Assembly: GCA_963815135.1 (NCBI GenBank)
Contig: CAWFFO010000011.1
Span: 248,001-312,000 of the forward strand
Direction of reading: 5' to 3'
DNA from: CAIWTU01 sp963815135
GTDB lineage: Bacteria; Desulfobacterota; Desulfuromonadia; Geobacterales; Geobacteraceae
DNA: 64,000 nucleotides
Shown: one piece after another, positions 56,731 through 64,000 of the stretch
Numbering within the stretch: the first letter of the stretch is position 1
Layout: each line of letters opens with the position of its first letter
Program-made: the position numbers and the translations under genes
The notes under the pieces: model-generated
What the model was told of the DNA's origin: nothing
The model's database searches: none
Seen by the model: only the letters and a program-made list of their open reading frames with translations

Positions 56731-57771
56731 ATGAAATACGGAATCGCTATCCTTCTGTTTGTTGTCATGTTCGCATCCGGTATGGTTGCCTCGGCCGCGG
56801 CCGACGAGCCCAGCGTGCTGGTCAGGACAGTAGCGTTGCGACAGGAACGGGTAGCTTCTTCGCTGACCTGCTATGGAGTGATCGCTGCCGACCCCCGTGG
56901 TACCGCAAGTGTTGCGCTGCCGCGGGCAACGATAGTTTCCCGCCTGCTGGTAACCCAGGGAGAGGTAGTCGCGGCCGGGGCACCCCTGGTGGAGGTTGTT
57001 ACAGATTCTGCCGATACTTTCAATTATGAACAGGCTGTTCTGGCGGTCGATTACGCGCGCCAGGAACTTGGACGGGTCGAAAACATGGCTGTCCAGCATC
57101 TTGCCACACAATCGCAGCTTGCCGCGGCCCGAAAGACTCTGGCTGATGCGAAAGCTGCCTTGCGGGAGCAGAAAAAGCGCGGCACGGGCCGAAGCCGGGA
57201 GCGCCTCACAGCTCCTTTTGCCGGTACGGTTACAGCCATTGGGGTTAAGGAAGGGGATCGCATCCCGGCGGGAACGACTTTTTTGCAGGTTTCCCGGCAA
57301 GGAGCTCTCCGTGCCGAACTGGGAGTGGAACCTGAAGACAGCGCCAGGGTGAGGAAGGGGATGGAGGTCATGCTGATGCCGGTTTTCGAAGGCGGCAAGA
57401 TGCTTAAAGGCACGGTTCGTGATATCCACGGGGTCATAAATCCCCAGACGCGGCTGGTGGATGTCATTGTTTCCCTCTCCGCAAAGGATTCCGCCGGTTT
57501 TCTTGCCGGAACCCAAGTACGAGGCGTTATACACCTTGCGTGGCAAAACGCATGGGTCGTGCCCCGTCAGGCGGTCCTGCGCGACAGCCGCGGTGAGTAC
57601 CTGTACCAGGTCGACGCGGGGCGTGCAAAGCGGGTTAATGTACGAAGCACCATGGCGGGAAACGGGCTTGTCGCTGTACGGGGACCGGTAAATCCCGGAT
57701 TGAAGGTAGTCTCCCAAGGCAACTACGAGCTGCGGGACGGTATGGCGGTTCGCGAGGAGACTGCACGATGA
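56731..57771 (+). CDS. RND efflux periplasmic adaptor (membrane fusion protein)
   Basis: 346 residues, intact; GAGGAGAAAG precedes the ATG. A signal peptide ends near ASA-AA. The barrel-sandwich (lipoyl) half-motifs GEVVAAGAPLVEVV and LTAPFAGTVTAIGVKEGDRIPAG enclose a short helical hairpin, followed by beta-barrel and C-terminal domains. It should connect the inner-membrane RND pump with the TolC-like channel. It overlaps the pump gene by four bases (ATGA). Both partners are frameshifted here, so a working pump is doubtful. Confidence 0.9.
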   Translation: MKYGIAILLFVVMFASGMVASAAADEPSVLVRTVALRQERVASSLTCYGVIAADPRGTASVALPRATIVSRLLVTQGEVVAAGAPLVEVVTDSADTFNYEQAVLAVDYARQELGRVENMAVQHLATQSQLAAARKTLADAKAALREQKKRGTGRSRERLTAPFAGTVTAIGVKEGDRIPAGTTFLQVSRQGALRAELGVEPEDSARVRKGMEVMLMPVFEGGKMLKGTVRDIHGVINPQTRLVDVIVSLSAKDSAGFLAGTQVRGVIHLAWQNAWVVPRQAVLRDSRGEYLYQVDAGRAKRVNVRSTMAGNGLVAVRGPVNPGLKVVSQGNYELRDGMAVREETAR

Positions 57772-60700
57772 ACTTCACCGATTGGCTGCAGGCCCACCGC
57801 CGTTCCATTCTCTTTCTGCTCCTTGCCCTGGCCGTTGCGGGGGTGATCGCGGCCTTCAGGCTTCCTGTCTCCCTTTTCCCCACGGTTGATTTCCCCCGTG
57901 TCGTGGTGAGTCTCGATGCCGGCGACAGGCCTGCCGACCTGATGGCGCTGCAGGTCACGACACCGGTGGAGGAGGCGGTGCGAAGCGTGCCCGGTGTGCG
58001 CGATGTCCGCTCCACGACCAGCCGGGGCAGCGCAGACATCTCCATAAACTTCGACTGGGGAACCGATATGGCTTCCGCAACCCTGCAGATCAACGCGGCC
58101 GTTGGACCGTGTCCTGCCGCAACTTCCGCAGGGAACCTCATTCACCACCCGGCGCATGGACCCGACTGTGTTCCCCATAATCGCTTACAGCCTCACCTCG
58201 CCGACAGTTTCCCTGACCGAACTCCATGACCTTGCCCAGTATCAGATCCGGCCGCTCCTTTCCTCCGTGCAGGGGGTGGCAAGGGTCCAGGTTATCGGCG
58301 GGGCGGTGGAGGAATACAGGGTTACCGTAAACCCCGCCAGACTGCAGGCCTACGGGATGTCATTGACCGATGTTTCCCGGGCCCTGAGCGCGGCGAATGT
58401 GGTAAGCGCCGTCGGCAGGCTGGAGGATCAATACAAGCTGTTTCTGGTTGTTTCCGACGAGCGGCTGCGTGACCTCGACAAGATCCGGCAGACGGTGCTT
58501 AAAACCGGGGCCAACGGCCTGGTCAGGCTGGAAGACGTTGCCGATGTGGAAAAATCAACCGTACCGCAGTGGATAAAGGTAAATGCTGACGGAAAGGATG
58601 CGGTCCTGTTCCAGATATATCAGCAACCGGGCAGCAACAGTGTGCAGATCGCGGCGGATGTGGGAAAAAAGCTCGACGAGTTCCGCAAACAGCTGCCGAA
58701 GAATGTATCCCTTGCCAACTGGTATGACCAGAGCAGGCTCGTAGTCGCTTCGGCGGCAAGCGTACGTGACGCCATACTGATCGGCATAGGCCTTGCCGCA
58801 TTGGTCCTTCTTCTGTTTCTGCGCAACTTCAAAATGACCCTGATCGCCATGCTCGTTGTGCCGACCGTCCTCGCTGCAACGGTCCTCCTCCTGGATGTCC
58901 TGGGATGAGCTTCAACATCATGACCCTGGGTGGTATGGCGGCCGCCATCGGCCTGATTATTGACGACGCCATCGTCATGGTCGAACAGATAGCGAGGAGA
59001 CTACGGGGTGACCGGGGCGCCGGGCGAAGGGTAGAGCGATGGCCGCGGCGGTGGAGTTCATCCGTCCCCTGTCCGGATCATCGGCAGCGACCCTTGTCAT
59101 ATTCGTTCCCCTGGCATTCCTTACCGGAGTAACCGGCGCCTTTTTCAAGGCGCTTTCACTTACAATGGCATCGGGGCTGTTCATCTCTTTCCTGATTACC
59201 TGGCTTGCCGTTCCCATCATTAGCGGAACATCTACTTAACGAAAAAGACGCTGCCCAGAAAGGAGGCGGCCGGTTCACGGAGTGGCTTCACCTTCGTTAT
59301 GAAGACCTTCTGCGCCGTCTGATGGGCCGTCCCGTTCTTGTTCTCTGCGGAATGATTCCACTTCTGGCGGTGGGCTATTTCACATACAGCCATGTCGGCT
59401 CCGGTTTCATGCCGACACATGGACGAAGGGGGCTTTATCCTCGATTACCGCACCGCCCCCGGGACGTCGCTTTCGGAAACCGACCGGCTCCTGCGCCAGG
59501 CGGAGGCGATCATCAGGGCGACACCGGAGGTGGAAACCTATTCCCGCCGGACCGGCACCCAGCTGGGAGGCGGAATAACCGAGGCCAACGAGGGTGATTT
59601 TTTTATTCGCCTGAAGCCCGGACCGCGCCGGCCCATCGACGAGGTAATGGACGATATCCGCGGCAGGATCGAGCGCCAGGTTCCCGGTCTCGATATAGAG
59701 CTGGCGCAACTCATGGAGGATCTCATCGGCGACCTGACGGCGGTGCCCCAGCCGGTTGAGATCAAGATATACTCGGATGACCATGCGCAACTTTCGTCAC
59801 TTGCTGAAAAGGTTGCGCGTTCACTGGGCAGCATAAAGGGAGTAGTGGATGTCAGAAACGGCATCAACCCGGCAGGTGATGCCCTGGAGGTACACATCGA
59901 CAGGACGAAAGTCGCCATCGAGGGGATGGACCCCGATGCCGTGACAGAATGTTGAATGACTATCTGAGCGGAACCGTGACCACCCAGGTACAACAGGGAG
60001 TCAAGATGGTGGGGGTCAGGGTCTGGATTCCCGAAGCTGTCCGCGCCACCACCGACGATCTCCAGGATCTGCTGCTCCGTGCTCCCGACGGCCACCTCTT
60101 CCCCTTGAAACGGGTGGCGAGGATCGTTTCCGTGAGCGGCCAGCCGCAGATTACCAGGGAAAACCTGAAGCGGATGGTTGCGGTTACCGCCCGTATCAGC
60201 GGCCGCGACATGGGATCGGTGATCAGGGATGTGAATAGTGTCATGGCACAGGCCGGGAATGCTTCCGTCCGGGGTTTATTACGAACTGGGCGGGCTATAC
60301 CGGCAGCAGCAGATCGCTTTCCGCGGCCTGCTTGGTGTTCATCGCCGCCGCCTTGGCTCTGGTCTTCCTGCTGCTGCTCTATCTCTACGAGCGTTTCCGC
60401 GTCGCTATTTCCATAATGGCGATCCCGCTTCTGGCCCTTTCGGCGGTCTTCATCGGCTTGTGGCTCACCGGAATCGAGCTCAATATCTCCGCCATGATGG
60501 GGATGACGATGATAGTCGGTATCGTTACCGAGGTCGCAATATTCTATTTCTCCGAGTACAAAGACCTGGTTAAAACCATGGAGCGGGAGGACGCCCTGGT
60601 GGCAGTCAGGCAAGAACAGGATGCGGCCCATCGCCATGACCACCATTGCCGCGATTCTGACCCTGCTGCCGCTTGCCCTGGCCATCGGGCAGGGCTCCGC

Positions 60701-60821
60701 CATGCAGCAGCCCCTTGCGGTCGCCATCATCTCCGGGCTGTCGGTTCAGCTGCCGCTGGTCCTGCTGGTGATGCCGGTACTGTTCAATCTCCTTCACGGC
60801 AAGGGCAAACATGAGGTATGA
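57768..60821 (+). pseudogene. RND-family efflux pump gene with about nine frameshifts
   Basis: Homology to AcrB/CzcA-type pumps runs the length of about 1015 codons but changes frame nine times: near 58105 (extra G in GTTGGACC), 58906, about 59020, 59215, 59410, 59945, 60265, 60340 and 60615. Recognisable pieces include the N-terminal span, the DRPADLMALQVTTPVEEAV porter segment, the LIIDDAIVMVEQ span-4 motif with its paired Asp, the GTQLGGGITEANEGDFFIRL periplasmic part and GITMIVGIVTE-type final spans. Very few nonsense codons occur inside the frames. The preceding adaptor gene is intact. A terminator follows at 60842. Confidence 0.88.
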
Positions 60822-60841
60822 CGGGATGCCTGATCACAATG

Positions 60842-60869
60842 GGAGGGAACATCAGTTCCCTCCGTTTTT
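60842..60869 (+). terminator. terminator of the RND operon
   Basis: GGAGGGAAC at 60842-60850 pairs with GTTCCCTCC at 60855-60863 around ATCA, followed by GTTTTTG. The loop contains the stop codon (60852-60854) of the convergent crotonase gene. Confidence 0.8.
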
Positions 60870-61670
60870 GTCCGATCCTGTCAAAGGTTGGAGATCTGAC
60901 GTCTCAGGGTCGGCCTGCCGGCTGCGGTGTTTGCGTTCACGCCATGCCTGGCGGGCGGCAAGATGTTCCTCTGAGACGAGAACGACCCGCATTGCCTCGT
61001 CCATCTCGTTGAGAAAATCTTCAAAGGGAAGGTCCATGGACTGATTGGTCAGATGCTTGACCCACTTCAGCGTGGAAGCGGAGACTTCCATGTACCGTTT
61101 TGTCCATTCCTGAATCTCTCGCTCCAGGTTGCCTCGCGGAACCACACGATTGACCAGCCCGATGCGATATGCCTCTTCAGGGCCGATATTTTCTCCCGAT
61201 AAAATCAGGTTTCGGGCATGACCCATGCCGATCAGGCGGGGCAGGCGCCAGGTAGCCATCCCTGGAATAAACGCTTCCCGGGAGGCCGGGAGCCCAATGA
61301 TCGAGTCATCGGCAGCGATGCGTACGTCGCAGGCAATGGCAATCTGAACCCCGCCTCCCAGACAGTGCCCGTGAATGCCGGCGATAACGGGCTTGGTCAT
61401 GGTTTCCAGGGCCCGGTAGGCAAATTCGGCCTCATGAAACCAGCGGGCGGAAATCTCGCCATCAACGAGGTCTGTAAGGTCAAGCCCTGAACAGAAAGCA
61501 CGTCCTTCACCGGTTACCAGAACTACCCTGATTTCCGGATCATCATTCATCTCGGCAGCCGCCGACAGCATGTCTGCCGGCCAATCACGTCCCATGGCGT
61601 TAAGGACTTCCGGACGATTCAATCTGATTTCCCCTATCGGACCTCTCTTTTCGATCTCTATTCTTGCCAT
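60852..61670 (-). CDS. enoyl-CoA hydratase/isomerase (crotonase) family protein
   Basis: 272 residues; AAGGGGG precedes the ATG. The oxyanion-hole segments AFCSGLDLTDL and IHGHCLGGGVQIA are present. Of the two catalytic Glu of classical enoyl-CoA hydratase, only one candidate is seen, in GLPASREAFIPGMA; the expected first Glu site is not evident. An isomerase or other crotonase reaction is thus possible. It is alone, without other beta-oxidation genes. Confidence 0.82.
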   Translation of the reverse strand: MARIEIEKRGPIGEIRLNRPEVLNAMGRDWPADMLSAAAEMNDDPEIRVVLVTGEGRAFCSGLDLTDLVDGEISARWFHEAEFAYRALETMTKPVIAGIHGHCLGGGVQIAIACDVRIAADDSIIGLPASREAFIPGMATWRLPRLIGMGHARNLILSGENIGPEEAYRIGLVNRVVPRGNLEREIQEWTKRYMEVSASTLKWVKHLTNQSMDLPFEDFLNEMDEAMRVVLVSEEHLAARQAWRERKHRSRQADPETSDLQPLTGSDKNGGN

Positions 61671-61694
61671 AAAGCCCCCTTGTGTAAAGTCCGT

Positions 61695-63008
61695 TTACGG
61701 CCGGTGGCGGTAGAGTGGAATCTCCACCAGAACCCTCAAGCCCTTGCCACTGTCTCCCTCACCGAGTGATATGCTGCCGTCATGCCTTTCGACGACGGAT
61801 TTGACTATGGCCAGGCCGAGGCCGCTTCCTCCTCCGTCACCGCCGGGCTTCCGATAAAACCGGTCGAATACCCGTTCCCGCTCCTCCGGAGGAATGCCCG
61901 GTCCGGTATCAGTGACCTCGATAACGGCTGTTTGTCCGCTCCGGCGTACCCCCACATCCACCGTACCTCCCGGTGGTGTATGGCGGATAGCATTGTCGAC
62001 CAGGTTGCCGATCATCGCACGCAAAGCATCCGGCTCTCCGGTAATCGAAACGGGTTCGTCACCAGCCATGCCCAGATCAATGCCCTTTTCCCCGGCAATT
62101 CGGGAATATTCCACGACTAAACCCCTGGCCATCTCGTTGAGAGAAATGATTTCTGAAGACGAAGCCTGAGCCTCGGGCTCCATTCGGGCAAGCGCAAGAA
62201 GCTGACCGACCAGACGTATCGAACGGTCAATGCCGCTCCTGAGCCGGTTGACGGCTTCGACCCTTTCAATCTCGCCTGTGCTCCTTTCCAGGATCCGCAA
62301 TTGGAGATGCACTGCTGTCAGCGGAGTTCGCAGTTCATGTGCGGCGTCGGCGACAAAGCGCCTCTGGGCATCGAAGGCATGGGTCAGCCTGTCCAATAGT
62401 CCGTTGAGCCGCTGAGCAAGCGGAAGGATTTCGTCCGGCAGGTCCCGGTCAGGAAGTGGGATGAGGGACGAGGGCGATCGCCGGGCAATTTCGCCGGTGA
62501 TCACCTTCAGCGGTCTCAGGCTGTATCGGACTGAAAACCACACGAGCGCGGCCAGGGCAGGGAAGGTCAGGAGCATCGGAATGACGACGCGGAGTGCGAA
62601 GTTCACGCTCATTTCCCTGCGGGCGTCAATCGGTTGGGATACCTGAATCACCCTGTCTCCGGACTGAAGGACGAACACGCGCCAGTGCTTTCCATTGTAA
62701 GTTACGGTTGCGAATCCACTGTGCTGGCGGGGAAGTGCGCTCCGCCCCGACGAAGAATAGACCGGCGATTGTCCCCGCCAGACCTGAACGGCCGGTTCCG
62801 CTTCTTCTTCGAAGCCCGGGCCGGAGGGGGGGAGGGGCAGAATACTTTCCTGGCGGGAAAAGGTGTTGGCCACCTGAATGAGCTGATAATCGAAAATTTC
62901 ATCAAGCTCTTCCCTGGCCTTGAAATAAGTGGCCGCCCCGGCAAATATCCCGGCGATAACGAGACCACCGAGCAGCAACACGAGAAGTCTCCCGCTTATC
63001 GATTTCAT
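61695..63008 (-). CDS. QseC-type sensor histidine kinase
   Basis: 437 residues from the ATG at 63008, with GGAG 5 bases before it. A first membrane span (about 8-28), a periplasmic sensor region (30-150), a second span (about 153-172), a HAMP-like linker, then H-box AAHELRTPLTAVHLQ (His near 223), N-box NLVDNAIRHTP, G1 DTGPGIP and G2 GGGSGLGLAI. It is membrane-bound and should phosphorylate the response regulator whose gene overlaps its start by four bases. The signal is unknown; QseC, PmrB and TctE are relatives. Confidence 0.88.
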   Translation of the reverse strand: MKSISGRLLVLLLGGLVIAGIFAGAATYFKAREELDEIFDYQLIQVANTFSRQESILPLPPSGPGFEEEAEPAVQVWRGQSPVYSSSGRSALPRQHSGFATVTYNGKHWRVFVLQSGDRVIQVSQPIDARREMSVNFALRVVIPMLLTFPALAALVWFSVRYSLRPLKVITGEIARRSPSSLIPLPDRDLPDEILPLAQRLNGLLDRLTHAFDAQRRFVADAAHELRTPLTAVHLQLRILERSTGEIERVEAVNRLRSGIDRSIRLVGQLLALARMEPEAQASSSEIISLNEMARGLVVEYSRIAGEKGIDLGMAGDEPVSITGEPDALRAMIGNLVDNAIRHTPPGGTVDVGVRRSGQTAVIEVTDTGPGIPPEERERVFDRFYRKPGGDGGGSGLGLAIVKSVVERHDGSISLGEGDSGKGLRVLVEIPLYRHRP

Positions 63009-63667
63009 GATGTCTCCGCAATCATGTAGCCTACCCCGCGTATGGTGCGGATCAGGTCGTGCCCCAGTTTTTTTCTCAGGTTGTGGATATGAACTTCTAC
63101 GGCGTTGCTTTCGATCTCTTCGCCCCATCCATAAAGCCGCTCCTCCAGAGAGGCGCGGGGGAGTATCGCTCCGGGATGCTCCATAAGGGTCGCCAGCACC
63201 GAGAATTCCCTGGCCGTCAGAAAAATTCTCTCCCCGTTCCTGTAGAGTTCGCGGGTCGCGGGATTGAGCGCCAGGGAGCCGAATTCGATTATCGGCGAGG
63301 ACCTCCCGGCCTGTCTGCGGAAGATGGCCCTGATCCTGGCCGCAAGCTCATCCTGATCGAACGGTTTTACCAGGTAATCGTCGGCGCCCCCATCCAGTCC
63401 CTTGATCCGCTCGGAGACAGCGTCGCGGGCGGTAAGGATGATGACAGGCAATGAATTGCCGCCGGATCGAAGCTCCTGCAGCAGTTCAATGCCGCCCTTC
63501 CCGGGGAGCCCAAGGTCGAGAAGCAGCAGGTTGTATTCCGCTGTGGCGATGGCCAGTTCCGCCTCTTCGGCGTCCCTTGCCCGGTCCACGGTAAAGCCTT
63601 CCTGCCTGAGAGCCAGCCGTAGAGCATCGCCCAGCATTTCATCATCCTCAACAAGAAGAATTCGCAT
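63005..63667 (-). CDS. OmpR-family response regulator (QseB-type)
   Basis: 220 residues with GGAGA before the ATG. Receiver: D8-D9, phosphoacceptor D51 (LLLLDLGLPG), TAR near 79 and K101 (VKPF). DNA-binding winged helix from about 125: FLTAREFSVLATLMEHPGAILPR and VEVHIHNLRKKLG, with the transactivation loop, then TIRGVGYMI. It controls transcription in response to the kinase coded after it. The efflux genes upstream are possible targets. Confidence 0.92.
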   Translation of the reverse strand: MRILLVEDDEMLGDALRLALRQEGFTVDRARDAEEAELAIATAEYNLLLLDLGLPGKGGIELLQELRSGGNSLPVIILTARDAVSERIKGLDGGADDYLVKPFDQDELAARIRAIFRRQAGRSSPIIEFGSLALNPATRELYRNGERIFLTAREFSVLATLMEHPGAILPRASLEERLYGWGEEIESNAVEVHIHNLRKKLGHDLIRTIRGVGYMIAETS

Positions 63668-64000
63668 TAATTGTCTCCGCTAACTCAAAACTAGCAATAA
63701 ACCTTAGATTCGGCAGTTGCAGGCATCCTCCGTTCGCTCCGGAGGCCGGTTTCTGCTGCTCTAAGCTCTTTTCGCTACAGCCGATAAACTAATCTTTCGG
63801 GTTCAGACAATATCGGCTGTCCACACTCCTTTTCGCCAAGAGCAGCAACGCAACAGGCCTGAGTTGCTTACTGCGGACACCTCCGACCGCCGTTCTTGGG
63901 TTAATTCAATGGACAACCGAAAACAGGGATAAACGTAATTAAGATAATAACCCGCTTTTTCAAGGTTTGTAAATTGCGTGGTGCTGAAAGCATTAAAAGA
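63668..64000. other. intergenic end of the window
   Basis: 333 bases with no coding frame. CCTCCG (63729) and CGGAGG (63739) can form a hairpin. It should contain the promoter of the response-regulator gene, but no clear boxes are seen. Confidence 0.35.

Overview
The window looks like a chromosomal piece of a Geobacter/Pelobacter-type bacterium (Desulfuromonadia). The grounds are a fused nifE-nifN gene followed by nifX-type and ferredoxin genes, a nitrogenase ADP-ribosyltransferase (DraT), an [FeFe]-hydrogenase maturase (HydE), the gene order ffh-rpsP-khpA-rimM-trmD-rplS-rnhB, a feo iron operon, and the 16S sequence. I cannot name the species from sequence alone.

Layout. 0-7 kb: end of a hybrid histidine kinase, hydE, a seven-repeat lipoprotein, tRNA-Arg(CCG), a DUF1573 protein, an MJ0042/DUF3426 membrane protein and a 55-residue ferredoxin. 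7-9.6 kb: acetate kinase and phosphotransacetylase, convergent on one shared terminator. 9.8-11.8 kb: an unusual protein joining a GNAT acetyltransferase to a histidine kinase and an unknown C-terminal domain. 12-17.2 kb: nitrogen-fixation cluster with a sigma-54 promoter, a leader terminator, nifEN, nifX, fdxB, a second nifX-like gene and draT. 17.2-24.2 kb: RNase E/G, an ABC-F ATPase and Lon. 24.4-30.7 kb: a ten-gene translation and RNA-modification cluster. 30.9-36.65 kb: one rRNA operon (three tandem promoters, 16S, tRNA-Ile, tRNA-Ala, 23S, 5S, terminator), followed at once by a dead IS4-family element with its target duplication still visible. 38.4-43.6 kb: a FolE2-like protein without the catalytic residues, then arsS-gnd-zwf-pgl on the minus strand. 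44-48.3 kb: polyprenyl synthase, a TlpA-like lipoprotein, an ISL3-family insertion, ccdA and a VOC protein. 48.3-50 kb: an exported protein with three C2H2 zinc-finger repeats and a DUF4197 protein. 50-55.1 kb: fur, feoB, a Cys-rich protein, a DtxR-FeoA fusion and a porin. 55.3-60.8 kb: an RND efflux operon in which the TolC-like gene has one frameshift and the pump gene about nine, while the adaptor gene is intact. 60.8-63.7 kb: a crotonase and a QseBC-like two-component pair.

The least ordinary items are the FolE2-like pseudoenzyme, the GNAT-histidine kinase fusion, the exported C2H2 repeat protein, the regulated nifEN leader, and the strongly frameshifted but otherwise conserved RND gene. 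I found no CRISPR array, prophage or clear defence system.
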